A DNA stretch of 64,000 nt from Maricaulis sp034659015 (GCA_034659015.1 JAYEGL010000012.1:124001-188000), one strand, 5' to 3'. Positions 52,622-63,115 are shown, counted from the stretch's first letter. Made by a program: numbers and translations. The notes: generated by a model from the sequence alone, not told the origin.

Positions 52622-53227
52622 CTACTCATCCGCGTCCTCCTGGTCCTCGACCATGTGGAAGGCGACGGCGTGTTCGCCGCGTTCGTTGAGGGCGTGCGCC
52701 AGGCGCAGGCGTTCCTCGATGGGCTTGTTCTGGGAGAGCTTGGCCTTGCCCTCCAGACGGTTGATCTCGAGCTCGAAGGCCTGGATGCCGGCCTCCAGCC
52801 GGGCCCGCTGGTCCAGGGCAATGTCGGTGATCCGCCACTCCGCTTCAAAGTCGGCAATCTGCGAGGACAGCGCCCGCTCGGCCTCCTCGCCCTCCAGCGG
52901 GACGAGCGGACCGAAAGCGTGCACGGCGACATAATTCCAGGTCGGCACATTGACCGACGGGTTGGCGTACCAGGTCGGCGAGACATAGGCGTGCGGGCCG
53001 GAGAAGACGGCGATCGCCTCCTTGCCCTGGCGAATCGCCTCGGCCATCGGATTGGCGGCGGCGACATGGCCGATCAGCACCTGGCGCTCATCCGCCAGCT
53101 TGAGCGGGATATGGGTCGCCGCCAGGTCCGGCATGCCCGGCACCAGGACCAGGGCGAAGTCATAGGTGCGCATCACCGAGCGCATCTCGGATTCGTCGGT
53201 CATGCGGAAGGCGGGCGGGATGTACAT
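52622..53227 (-). CDS. PaiB-like FMN-binding protein
   Basis: The 201-residue protein has the PaiB pattern: MYIPPAFRM start, ATHIPLKL, IGHVAAANPMAEA, FSGPHAYVSPTWY and VPTWNYVAVHAFG. PaiB-type proteins have a flavin-reductase-like split barrel and act as negative regulators or heme/FMN-binding proteins. Its role inside a beta-oxidation gene row is unclear; a stand-in redox or regulatory function is possible. The TAG stop lies 11 bases from the family D element downstream. Confidence 0.85.
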   Translation of the reverse strand: MYIPPAFRMTDESEMRSVMRTYDFALVLVPGMPDLAATHIPLKLADERQVLIGHVAAANPMAEAIRQGKEAIAVFSGPHAYVSPTWYANPSVNVPTWNYVAVHAFGPLVPLEGEEAERALSSQIADFEAEWRITDIALDQRARLEAGIQAFELEINRLEGKAKLSQNKPIEERLRLAHALNERGEHAVAFHMVEDQEDADE

Positions 53228-53240
53228 CTACTCGGACTCC

Positions 53241-53427
53241 GTCGCCGTCTTTCTTCCCCGTGTCAGCGGGGAAGTGGGCCGATGCGCAGCATCGGGTCGA
53301 AGGGGTCGCGGCCGCAGGCCGCGAAATGCGGTCGAGCCTGGCGCGGACATTCCGCCGCGCAGACGCGCGGCGGCCCCTCCACCGCTTCGCGGTCCCCCTC
53401 CCCACTGACGTGGGGAGGAAAAGGCGA
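53241..53427. repeat. Family D-like palindromic repeat, copy 3
   Basis: Inverted ends GTCGCC and GGCGAC enclose CTTCCCCGTGTCAGCGGGGA on the left and CCCACTGACGTGGGGAGG on the right, with internal GCGGCCGCAGGCCGC-type hairpins. The layout resembles copies 1 and 2, but the sequence is more diverged. Confidence 0.65.
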
Positions 53428-53442
53428 CTGCGCTTTTCATTC

Positions 53443-54609
<1,167 letters not shown>

Positions 54610-54746
54610 GTAAGCGTCCTCCCCAGAACGTCTTGGTGACGGGCCGCCTGTTGTTTCGCGCGCCCTTTATCAACCGGAGTGAAGGGGCGGGCCGCTCTCT
54701 TTGCCGGAACGGTCCCGCCGAAAAATGCGTGTCGGTCAGTGTGCGC

Positions 54747-56537
54747 CTAGAAGGCCTCTTCCTCCAGCGCCATCATCGAATCCGCACCGGCCTCGACCTT
54801 GGCCAGATGCATGGCCGCTTCCGGGACCCAGCGGTCCAGGAAATAGCGGCCGGTCGTCAGCTTGGCGGCATAGATCGGATCGGTCTCGCCGGCGGCGATC
54901 CTGGCCGAGGCGACCTTGGCCATCTTGGCCCACATGTAGGCCAGGCAGGTCAGGCCGAACAGGTTGAGATAGTCGTGGCTGCCTGCGCCGGCATGGTCGA
55001 AATTGTTCAGCGCATTGTTCATCAGCCAGTCGGTGGCCTGTTTCAGCTTGCCCTTGCAGTCGGCCACGGCGTCGACGAAGGGCTGGGTCTCGTCATTCCC
55101 GCCCTCGGCGACGAAGGCATCGATCTCGGCGAAGAAGGTCGTGATCGGGCGCATGCCGTTCATCGCCAGCTTGCGGCCCACCAGGTCGAGCGCCTGGATG
55201 CCGTTCGTGCCTTCATAGATCAGGGTGATACGGGCGTCGCGCAGCAGCTGGGAGGCACCCCACTCCTCGGTGAAGCCGGACCCGCCGTGCACCTGAAGGC
55301 CGTTGGACACCATGTCGAAACCCTTGCCGGTGAGGTAGGATTTCACGATCGGGGTGAGCAGCGCCATGTAGTCGCCGGCCTTTTCGCGCGTGGCGGCGTC
55401 GTCGGACTTCTCTTCCAGATCGCCCTGCAGCGCGGTCCACAGCGCAAAACACCGCGCCGCTTCCACGAAGCATTTCTGGTCCATCAGCATGCGCCGCACA
55501 TCCGGGTGCACGATGATCGGGTCGGCCGGGCCGTCCTGGTTCTTCGGACCGGTGAGCGAGCGGCCCTGCAGGCGGTCCTTCGCGAAGGCCAGGGATTGCT
55601 GATAGGCGGTCTCGGCGATGGCATAGCCCTGCAGCCCGACCCCCAGCCGGGCCTCGTTCATCATGATGAACATGACTTTGAGACCCTTGTTCTCCTCGCC
55701 GACCAGCCAGCCGGTCGCCTCGTCATAGTCCATGACGCAGGTGGCATTGCCGTGAATGCCCATCTTCTCTTCCAGGCCGCCGCATTTGAGCGTGTTGCGC
55801 TCGCCCGGATCGCCGTTCTCGTCGGGAATGAATTTCGGCACCACGAAGAGCGAGATCCCCTTCACGCCCTCCGGCGCACCCTCGATGCGCGCCAGAACGA
55901 GGTGGACGATATTCTCGGCCATGTCGTGCTCGCCGGAGGAGATCCAGATCTTCTGGCCGGTGATCTTGTAGCTGCCGTCCGCCTGGGGCACGGCCTTGGT
56001 GCGCAACAGGCCCAGATCCGTGCCGCAATGCGGCTCGGTCAGGTTCATCGTGCCGCCCCACTGGCAGGAGATCATCTTGGGCAGGTAGAGCTGTTTCTGC
56101 TCGTCCGTCCCGGCGGCGGTCAGCGCGGCCGCGGCGCCCAGGGTGAGGCCCGGATACATGCCGAAGGCCATGTTGGCCGAGGACACCATCTCGTTGAAGG
56201 CGAGATTGAGCACGTGCGGCAGACCCTGGCCGCCATATTCCGGGTCCGAGGACAAGGCCGTCCAGCCGCCTTCGGACATCTGCTTGAACGCGTCCTTGAA
56301 GCCGGCCGGCGTGGTGACATTGCCGTCCGTGTCGCGCTTGCAGCCTTCCACATCGCCGACCTTGTTCAGCGGCGCCAGCACGCCTTCGGTGAACTTGGCG
56401 CCCTCCTCCAGGATGGCGTCGACCGTGTCGGCATCGGCTTCGGCGAAACCGGGCAGGTTCGAATACTGGGTGATGTTGAGCACGTCATGCAGGACGAAAC
56501 GCTGGTCGCGGACCGGGGCGCTGTAGGAGGCGGTCAT
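54747..56537 (-). CDS. Acyl-CoA dehydrogenase, large form with C-terminal domain
   Basis: The 596-residue protein belongs to the longer acyl-CoA dehydrogenase group: an N-terminal extension, NLTEPHCGTDLGLLRTKA, KIWISSGEHDM, LQVHGGSGFTEEW and LIYEGTNGIQALDL. A roughly 130-residue C-terminal acetyl-CoA dehydrogenase-like domain follows. Such enzymes prefer long or aryl-containing acyl-CoAs. The ATG at MTASYSAP has GGAGA upstream; a longer open frame upstream is spurious. First structural gene after the MerR regulator. Confidence 0.93.
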   Translation of the reverse strand: MTASYSAPVRDQRFVLHDVLNITQYSNLPGFAEADADTVDAILEEGAKFTEGVLAPLNKVGDVEGCKRDTDGNVTTPAGFKDAFKQMSEGGWTALSSDPEYGGQGLPHVLNLAFNEMVSSANMAFGMYPGLTLGAAAALTAAGTDEQKQLYLPKMISCQWGGTMNLTEPHCGTDLGLLRTKAVPQADGSYKITGQKIWISSGEHDMAENIVHLVLARIEGAPEGVKGISLFVVPKFIPDENGDPGERNTLKCGGLEEKMGIHGNATCVMDYDEATGWLVGEENKGLKVMFIMMNEARLGVGLQGYAIAETAYQQSLAFAKDRLQGRSLTGPKNQDGPADPIIVHPDVRRMLMDQKCFVEAARCFALWTALQGDLEEKSDDAATREKAGDYMALLTPIVKSYLTGKGFDMVSNGLQVHGGSGFTEEWGASQLLRDARITLIYEGTNGIQALDLVGRKLAMNGMRPITTFFAEIDAFVAEGGNDETQPFVDAVADCKGKLKQATDWLMNNALNNFDHAGAGSHDYLNLFGLTCLAYMWAKMAKVASARIAAGETDPIYAAKLTTGRYFLDRWVPEAAMHLAKVEAGADSMMALEEEAF

Positions 56538-56592
56538 GTGTGGATCTCCGAACGGGCGTGGTGTGGATCTCGGGGTTGCTGTGTTCTGTGGG

Positions 56593-57075
56593 CTAGCCGG
56601 CACTGGCTCCGGACCAGGGGTCGAGCCGGGCCTGGGCCAGCGCCTCGAAGGCGCGGGCCCGGCGGCGGACATCGTCCGGCGGGGTGCGGTCTTCCAGGCG
56701 CTCGCGCATCCAGTCGAGCCCGGCCTGAAGCTCGGCAATGGCGCGTTCGACATCCTCGCGCTGGCGCTTGAGCACCTCGATGCGGCTGACGAAACGGTCG
56801 ATCGCCGGCTCCAGCCGCTCGCGGCCGCCGCGGTCGATCGCCTCCAGGTCGAGGATTTCCTTGATCTCGTCGAGGGCGAAGCCGACGCGCTTGCCGCGCA
56901 GGATGAGCTCGACGCGCGCCCGGTCGGCGGCGGAATAGATCCGCGAGGCCCCGCGGCGCTCGGGGGTGATCATCCCCTTCTGTTCGTAAAAGCGCAGCGT
57001 GCGCGGCGTGACGCCGAACTCCTCGGCGAGTTCGCGGATGGTGAATTCGGAATCGGGCGCGACCGGCTTGACCAT
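56593..57075 (-). CDS. MerR family transcriptional regulator
   Basis: The 160-residue protein has an N-terminal MerR HTH (residues 10-78, FTIRELAEEFGVTPRTLRFY then RIYSAADRARVELIL) and a dimerization coiled coil. It lacks the metal-binding Cys of MerR/SoxR and has no drug-binding domain. Related regulators (LiuR-like) control branched-chain and fatty acyl-CoA degradation genes. Its location at the head of an acyl-CoA dehydrogenase operon fits that role. Confidence 0.88.
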   Translation of the reverse strand: MVKPVAPDSEFTIRELAEEFGVTPRTLRFYEQKGMITPERRGASRIYSAADRARVELILRGKRVGFALDEIKEILDLEAIDRGGRERLEPAIDRFVSRIEVLKRQREDVERAIAELQAGLDWMRERLEDRTPPDDVRRRARAFEALAQARLDPWSGASAG

Positions 57076-57096
57076 GGGTGAATGGTGTTCACAAAC

Positions 57097-57116
57097 TTAC
57101 GCGAACGTCAACGTAA
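57097..57116. promoter_or_regulatory. Candidate MerR/LiuR-type operator
   Basis: TTACGCGAACGTCAACGTAA lies 22 bases upstream of the MerR start. It has inverted TTACG/CGTAA ends and internal ACGT half-sites, similar to the ACGT-rich palindromes reported for LiuR-type regulators. It probably autoregulates the operon. Confidence 0.5.
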
Positions 57117-57195
57117 AAGATATCGTCTGGGGCGATTCCGTGGCAGACCTGCCTTTGCCCTTCCATCGGGCCGTCACACGCGGCACAGTCGGACC

Positions 57196-58815
57196 ATGCT
57201 GAAACTCGATCGTCGTGCCGCGTCCGCCCTCGGGGGCCTGTCCGTCCTGCTCCTGCCCGCCTCCGGCGCGCTGGCCTTTCAGGACACCGCCCCGACGCCC
57301 GATCCGGGCTTTTCCATCTTCGCCCCCGAGGCCGAGGAGGAGAGTGCCGATGCTGCGCCAGCCCCGGGGGATGACGGCGAAACCGTGCTGCAAGCCGAAG
57401 TCGGCCCGGCCGGCCCCTGGCTCGACCGCGAGACCTATCTGGCCATGCGGGGCGGGCGCGACGATACGGTGATCCGGACCCGCTGGCGCATCGAGACGAC
57501 GTCGCTGGAGGGCGAGGCCCTGTCCAGCGACCAGCGCGAGATCGTGATCGGCGACGGCTATACCACCGAGCCCGGTTCCAGCGGGGACCGGACGGTGCAC
57601 GATTTCGCGACCGGCCGCATTCTCACCCGGGTCCAGTCGCTGGACGGGCCGGTCATGCGCAACACGCCGATCGTCGCCCATGTACACCGCCAGATGAACA
57701 CCTTCGCCTACTACACCCGGGGCGGCGAGCTGGAAGAGGTCACCGGACCCGGCGGCGTGCAATTCGAACGCTTCTGGATCGAAGCGGCCATGGGCGTGCG
57801 GCTGGCCGATGCGGACATGCGGATCGAAACCGGCGAGGACGGCCATACCGGCGTGCGCCGCTCCGAACTGGGCAGCGAAATCTTCGGCTTCGACAGCGAC
57901 GGCACGGGTCGCCCGGACCAGGCCGCCCTGTTCCGCGCCTGGATGCGTCACAACCTGGCGATCCACCCCGATGCGCTGGCCGCCCTCGATCCCGAGGCCG
58001 GGATACCGGAAAGCTTCAGCTTCCTCGTCTTCAGCCCGAGCAGTCCGGAAGGCCGCCGCGAAACCTGGACCCGGCTGAGCGCCAATGAGGGCGAGACCGC
58101 CTTTCCCTGGCCGGAAAACATCCCGCCCGCTCCGGCGGAAGGCTATGAGGTGGCCGATCCGGCCGTCACCCGGCTGCTGGCCTCCGGCCTCGACGCGATC
58201 GCGGCGCCGGATGCGGCCCGCCCCACCGACAGCACATTCATCGCCGCCGCCCAGGCCGCCCAGCGCCGCGCCGACCATGCCGGCGCTTATCTCGCGCTTC
58301 AGCAGGCCGAATATCATGCCGGCCCGTGCCGCCCCCAGAGCGACCGCGCCCTGTGCACGCGCAAGAGCCAGATCACGGCGGCCGGAATCGGCAATACCGG
58401 GTTCGAGACGCTCGCGGGCGCCATGGCCGACCTGGAGGAGGACCCGGCCGCCGCGCTGGAGGTATTCCGCACCCATCTGCACCGCGAAGCCTTCGCCGGC
58501 GCGGCCGCCAACATGCTGGCCGCCCGGAGCGTTGCAGCCCTGCGCGCAAACGATGCCGGGGCCGCACCGGACCTGGACCCGCTGGTCCTTTTTGCCGCCA
58601 GCGCGGAGGACGCCCCCCACGCGCCGCTGACCTATTGGCATGCCGGCCGGTATGCAGCGAGCATCGGCGACGTCGAATCGGCCTGGCTGCTGTTCGACAT
58701 TGCGCGCGGCCTCGTCACGTCGGACGTCCTGACGATCGACCGGGAGGCAAGGGCAATGCATGAGCAATTGCGGACGCTTGCCCCGGGTTTCTTCGGCCCC
58801 GCCGCACAGCGTTAA
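57196..58815 (+). CDS. Exported hypothetical protein (539 aa)
   Basis: The ATG for MLKLDRRAASALG begins a signal peptide (to about residue 27, SGALAFQD). An acidic Pro/Ala linker follows, then a largely beta domain (residues about 70-300) and a helical, Ala-rich C-terminal half with TPR-like spacing. Three Cys lie close together (GPCRPQ, ALCTR). No known domain is recognised. The ribosome site is weak. It precedes podJ in the same direction by about 190 bases. Confidence 0.65.
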   Translation: MLKLDRRAASALGGLSVLLLPASGALAFQDTAPTPDPGFSIFAPEAEEESADAAPAPGDDGETVLQAEVGPAGPWLDRETYLAMRGGRDDTVIRTRWRIETTSLEGEALSSDQREIVIGDGYTTEPGSSGDRTVHDFATGRILTRVQSLDGPVMRNTPIVAHVHRQMNTFAYYTRGGELEEVTGPGGVQFERFWIEAAMGVRLADADMRIETGEDGHTGVRRSELGSEIFGFDSDGTGRPDQAALFRAWMRHNLAIHPDALAALDPEAGIPESFSFLVFSPSSPEGRRETWTRLSANEGETAFPWPENIPPAPAEGYEVADPAVTRLLASGLDAIAAPDAARPTDSTFIAAAQAAQRRADHAGAYLALQQAEYHAGPCRPQSDRALCTRKSQITAAGIGNTGFETLAGAMADLEEDPAAALEVFRTHLHREAFAGAAANMLAARSVAALRANDAGAAPDLDPLVLFAASAEDAPHAPLTYWHAGRYAASIGDVESAWLLFDIARGLVTSDVLTIDREARAMHEQLRTLAPGFFGPAAQR

Positions 58816-58849
58816 TACCGTAATCCACACATTTTACGACGCGTTAACC

Positions 58850-58960
58850 GAGTCAGAGCCTTGTGTTGACTCAGGAAATTGGCCTGTGGGTCGAGCCCTG
58901 CGATTCGGTGTGGAAACACTACATCTTGGGTCCACTGCCTTGGTTTACACTATATTAACC
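58850..58960 (+). promoter_or_regulatory. podJ upstream region with GANTC cluster and CtrA-like box
   Basis: GANTC (CcrM methylation) sites lie at 58850 (GAGTC), 58868 (GACTC) and 58902 (GATTC), with a fourth at 58993. TTTACACTATATTAACC at 58944-58960 matches the CtrA box TTAA-N7-TTAAC with one mismatch. In Caulobacter podJ is controlled by GcrA and methylation state, so similar cell-cycle control is likely here. Confidence 0.5.
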
Positions 58961-59003
58961 GCGGAATAGCGTGGAGCGGTTGGCTTTGAGCGAGCGATTC
59001 GGA

Positions 59004-62000
59004 ATGTCGTCCAGTGGTCCTTGGAGCGTGAAGGGGATCGATCCCCGCGCCCGGGCGCGCGCCAAGTCTGCCGCGCGGCGGGAAGGACTGACTCTGGGCG
59101 AATGGATCAACCGGGTCATCCTCGACGGCTCCGACCCCTCCAATCCGGAATGGGACGATGCGCTGGAAGCCTATCCCGGCTTCGGCGGCGGCTCCGCGCT
59201 GAGCGAGGAGGATGACCGCCTCCTGCGCGCCATGGTGAACCGGCTGACCGAGCGCGTGGAAAGCTCGGAGAAGATGTCGGCCCGCACGCTCAGCGGTCTG
59301 GACAAGGCGATCACCCAGCTCGCCGACAAGATCACCAAGACCGGCGAACGCCACAGTGCGGAAATCGCCAACACCCAGAAAGGCCTCGACAAGGTCCGCA
59401 AGAGCCAGGACGAGCTGGGTGACCGGGTCCGCTCGCTGGAGAGCGCGCCGGCAGGCTCCGGTTCGAGCGAAGATGTGCGCGCCGTCGAGACCACGATCAT
59501 GAAGCTGGCGCGCCGGCTCTACGAGCACGAGAACGACACCGCCGCGCGCCTGCACGCCGTCGACGAGGATACGCGCTCGGCGTCGGAATCCCTCGATGCC
59601 CGGCTGGCACGACTGGAATCCCGCACCGAGGACAATGCCGACCGCAACCGCCAGCGCGACGACGAGACCGCCCGCACGCTCAGCGGCCTGCGCACCGCGA
59701 CCGAGACGCTGAAGGCCCGTGTGGAAGGCGCCGAGCGCATCACCAATGACGCCGCGCGCGCCCTGGAAAGCTCTGTCTCCCGCCTCGACGACCGGCTGCG
59801 CCAGCTGGAAACCCGCAATTCCGGCGACGCGGTGGATCTGGAACGGCGCTTCGAGCGCCTGTCGGACGATGTCGCTCGCGCCATCGCCGATACCCGCTCC
59901 CAGGTTGCCCAGGCCGTGTCCGGCGCCGCCTCCGAACCGCGCATCGACCGGCTCGAGGATGCCCTCACCCGGGCGCTGAGCCGGATGGACGATGCGGAAC
60001 GCCGCCAGGGCGACAGCATGTCCAAGCTGGGCCAGGAGATCACCAAGCTGGCCGGCGCCATCGACCGCCGCCTGACCGAGAGCGAGCGCCGCGCCGCCGA
60101 TGCGCTGCGCGAAAGCCAGTCCGAACACAAGATCGACCGCCGCCTCGACGAGGTGCGCCAGGAGAACCGCGACGCCATCAAGCGCATGGGCGAGGACGTC
60201 ACGCGGCTCGGACGCTCGCTGGCAGACCGGATCGAGAAGTCCGAGGCGCGCGCCAGTTCGGTCGTCGAGACCGCCACCGACCGCATGGCGGAGATGATCG
60301 ACAAGTTCGACAGCCAGCGCCAGTCCCGCGAGGAAGATCTCGAGGACCGCCTGCGCCAGTCCGAGGAACGCACCGCCAAGCGCATCGAGGACGCGCTGGG
60401 CGGCGTCCAGGAACGCATGGCCGCCGTGCGTTCGGAAACCGAAGAGGCGCTGTCCCCGGTCCAGCGGGCGATGTCGGCCCTGGCCGACCGGCTGGAAGCC
60501 ATCGAGAGCCGCACCGCCCCGCCGGCCGACGAAACGCCCGAAGCCGAGGAGGCCGTCGAGGACGAGATCGATTTCGACACGCCGCTCGGCCCGCCGCCCC
60601 AGGCCGAAACCCCGGTCGGCGCGTTCGATCCGGGCGAAGCCGACCCCTTCCTCGCCGAGGCCGAAGCGCGGCCCGCCGAGCCGGCACCGCGCCCGGCGCC
60701 CAAGCCGCAGCGTGCCGCACCCGCCCAGGCGCAACCGGCGCCTGCCGCCGTTCAGGCCCGGCCCCAGCAACCGGCGCGCAAACCGCGCCCGTCCGGCAAG
60801 CTGGGTGCCACGGCCGATGCCGATTTCCTCGCCGCCGCACGCGAACGCACGCGCTCGACCGCCTACACCCAGACACCGGATGCGCCCGGCCGCCCCTCGC
60901 GCCTGGGACGGATCGCGCTTTACGCCCTGCCGGTCGTGGCGCTGATCATGCTGTCCGGCGCCGGCGTGATCCTGGTCTGGGAGGCCATCCAGGGCGACGC
61001 CGAACGCCAGGCGGCCAGCGCCGGGGTCGAGCGTGATTTCATCGCCCAGGTCGAGGCCGGTTTCTCCAGCGAGACCGAAACGCCGGCTGCGCCGCAAGCC
61101 GCCGGAGATGCGGCCGGGAATACGGCCGGGAATACGGCCGGGAATACGGGCGGCGAGACGGCCGGCACCGATGCCGCCCCGCAAACGGCAGAGGCACAGA
61201 CCGGCGCGTCCACGCAGACCGCACCCGGACCGCAGAGCGAACCGGCCACGCCGCCGGCCAATGCCGTTGCGGATGCCTCCGGCACGGTCGTGCCTGCCGA
61301 GCCCGACACGTCGTCCGCACCCGCCACGTCCGCGCCGGCGAGCAGCCGCAATTCCGGCCGCACCACGCTGGAAGGCGCGGCCTCGGAAGGCCATCCGGTG
61401 GCGCGCTATCAGCTGGGCCTGCAGGCGCTGGAAAACGGCGATGCGGAAACCGCCGCCATCCTGCTGCGCCGGGCCGCCGAACAGGGCGTGCCCGCCGCGC
61501 AATACCGGTTCGCCAAACTGCTGGAGACCGGCGAGGGCGTGGATCAGGATCTGGAAGCCGCGCGGCGCTGGACCGAGCGCGCGGCCAATGCCGGTCATCG
61601 CCGCGCCATGCACAATCTGGGCGTCATGTACTATTATGGCACCGGCGTGGCGGAGAATATCGAGACCGCGGCGCGCTGGTTCCAGGAGGCCGCCTTGCTC
61701 GGACTGCGGGATTCCCAATTCAATCTCGCCCTGCTCTACGAGACGGGCGACGGCGTGCCGCTGAGCCTGCCCGACGCCTATGCCTGGTTCACCATCGCCG
61801 GCCAGACCGGCAGCGACCCGACCGCCGGGGAACGCGCCGCCAATGTCGCCGAACGCCTCGAGCCGCAAGCGCTGGAAGAGGCCCGCGCCACGGCAGAGGG
61901 CTTCACGCCCCGCCCGATCGATGCGGAGGCCAATGGCCTCTATCGCGACCTGCCCTGGGACCGCACGGCGACAACGGATATCGCCCAGGTGCGCCGCGCC

Positions 62001-62168
62001 CAGGGCTTCCTCTCGGTGCTGGGCTATTCGCCGGGCCCGATCGACGGACAAATGGGCGATCGCACCCGCGACGCCATCATGGCCTTCGAGGCCGACCAGG
62101 GACTGCCCCGCACCGGACGCGTCGACGCCGTTCTGATCGAACGGCTCGAGCGGGCGGCGGCGAGCTAG
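59004..62168 (+). CDS. podJ: PodJ-like polarity/localization factor with Sel1 repeats and PG-binding domain
   Basis: The 1054-residue protein starts MSSSGPWSVKGIDPRARARA, the conserved PodJ-family N-terminus. A very long coiled coil (about residues 60-500) is followed by a Pro/Ala/Glu-rich linker, one transmembrane helix (about 636-658), a periplasmic low-complexity segment, Sel1-like repeats (about 790-950; for example GHRRAMHNLGVMYYYGTGVA) and a C-terminal peptidoglycan-binding domain (about 990-1050). In Caulobacter PodJ organises the flagellar/pilus pole. Alternative starts are GTG at 58971 and TTG at 58986; I chose the ATG matching the family start. Confidence 0.88.
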   Translation: MSSSGPWSVKGIDPRARARAKSAARREGLTLGEWINRVILDGSDPSNPEWDDALEAYPGFGGGSALSEEDDRLLRAMVNRLTERVESSEKMSARTLSGLDKAITQLADKITKTGERHSAEIANTQKGLDKVRKSQDELGDRVRSLESAPAGSGSSEDVRAVETTIMKLARRLYEHENDTAARLHAVDEDTRSASESLDARLARLESRTEDNADRNRQRDDETARTLSGLRTATETLKARVEGAERITNDAARALESSVSRLDDRLRQLETRNSGDAVDLERRFERLSDDVARAIADTRSQVAQAVSGAASEPRIDRLEDALTRALSRMDDAERRQGDSMSKLGQEITKLAGAIDRRLTESERRAADALRESQSEHKIDRRLDEVRQENRDAIKRMGEDVTRLGRSLADRIEKSEARASSVVETATDRMAEMIDKFDSQRQSREEDLEDRLRQSEERTAKRIEDALGGVQERMAAVRSETEEALSPVQRAMSALADRLEAIESRTAPPADETPEAEEAVEDEIDFDTPLGPPPQAETPVGAFDPGEADPFLAEAEARPAEPAPRPAPKPQRAAPAQAQPAPAAVQARPQQPARKPRPSGKLGATADADFLAAARERTRSTAYTQTPDAPGRPSRLGRIALYALPVVALIMLSGAGVILVWEAIQGDAERQAASAGVERDFIAQVEAGFSSETETPAAPQAAGDAAGNTAGNTAGNTGGETAGTDAAPQTAEAQTGASTQTAPGPQSEPATPPANAVADASGTVVPAEPDTSSAPATSAPASSRNSGRTTLEGAASEGHPVARYQLGLQALENGDAETAAILLRRAAEQGVPAAQYRFAKLLETGEGVDQDLEAARRWTERAANAGHRRAMHNLGVMYYYGTGVAENIETAARWFQEAALLGLRDSQFNLALLYETGDGVPLSLPDAYAWFTIAGQTGSDPTAGERAANVAERLEPQALEEARATAEGFTPRPIDAEANGLYRDLPWDRTATTDIAQVRRAQGFLSVLGYSPGPIDGQMGDRTRDAIMAFEADQGLPRTGRVDAVLIERLERAAAS

Positions 62169-62175
62169 TCCGGCG

Positions 62176-63114
62176 GTGCAGATCTACCTTCCGATCGCGG
62201 AAATCTCGGTCAATGTATTTCTGCTGCTCGGTCTTGGCGCCGGTGTCGGCTTTCTCTCGGGCATGTTCGGGGTCGGCGGCGGCTTCCTGATGACCCCGCT
62301 GCTCTTCTTCATCGGCATCCCGCCGGCCGTCGCCGTGTCGACGGAAGCCAACCAGATCGTCGCCTCCTCGGCCTCCGGCGCGCTGGCCCACTGGCGGCGC
62401 CGGACACTGGACGCGAAAATGGGCGGCCTGCTGCTCGTCGGCGGCGCCTCCGGCTCGATCTTCGGCGTCCAGCTCTTCGCTTTCCTTCGCAGCCTGGGCC
62501 AGATCGATCTCATCATCTCGCTGAGCTATGTCGGCTTTCTGGGCATTGTCGGCGGACTGATGTTCTTCGAGAGCGCCCGCGCCATCTGGCGCCGCAGCCG
62601 CGGCGACCAGCGCCGGTCGGGTGTCGGAACCGGCCGCCGCAAGCGCGGCTGGATCGACCGTCTGCCCTTCAAGATGCGCTTCCCGACCTCGGGCCTCTAC
62701 ATCTCGGTCATCCCGCCGGTTGTGATCGGCTTCTTCGTCGGCACGCTGGCGGCCATCATGGGCGTGGGCGGCGGTTTCGTGATGGTGCCGGCGATGATCT
62801 ACATCCTGCGCATGCCGACCAATGTCGTGGTCGGCACCTCGCTCTTCCAGATCCTGTTCGTCACCGCGCTGACCACCGTGCTGCAGGCCGGGCAGAACCA
62901 GACGGTGGATATCGTGCTGGCCATGCTGCTCACCGTCGGCGGCGTGGTGGGCGCCCAGTTCGGCGCCCGCGCCGGCCGGCATATCAAGGCCGAGGAATTG
63001 CGCGCCCTGCTCGCCTTCATGGTCGTCGCTGTCTGTCTCAAGCTGGGCTGGGACCTTGTCGTCACCCCGGCAGACCTGTTCGAGGTCCTCGGCCAGGACG
63101 GGAGCGCGCACTGA
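62176..63114 (+). CDS. TauE/SafE family membrane exporter
   Basis: The 312-residue protein has eight or so hydrophobic helices with two repeats of the TSUP signature: FLSGMFGVGGGFLMTPLLF near the start and AAIMGVGGGFVMVPAM near residue 200. Members transport sulfite, taurine or related anions. GTG start, 7 bases after the podJ stop. Its stop codon is one base before the next ATG, so it forms a unit with the TIGR02186 protein, a pairing known in alphaproteobacteria. Confidence 0.9.
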   Translation: MQIYLPIAEISVNVFLLLGLGAGVGFLSGMFGVGGGFLMTPLLFFIGIPPAVAVSTEANQIVASSASGALAHWRRRTLDAKMGGLLLVGGASGSIFGVQLFAFLRSLGQIDLIISLSYVGFLGIVGGLMFFESARAIWRRSRGDQRRSGVGTGRRKRGWIDRLPFKMRFPTSGLYISVIPPVVIGFFVGTLAAIMGVGGGFVMVPAMIYILRMPTNVVVGTSLFQILFVTALTTVLQAGQNQTVDIVLAMLLTVGGVVGAQFGARAGRHIKAEELRALLAFMVVAVCLKLGWDLVVTPADLFEVLGQDGSAH

Positions 63115-63115
63115 C

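Noticed and set aside
58950..62051. 1033-codon minus-strand frame opposite podJ
   Set aside because: Gly/Arg/Leu-rich antisense shadow of a gene with clear PodJ, Sel1 and peptidoglycan-binding domains on the plus strand.
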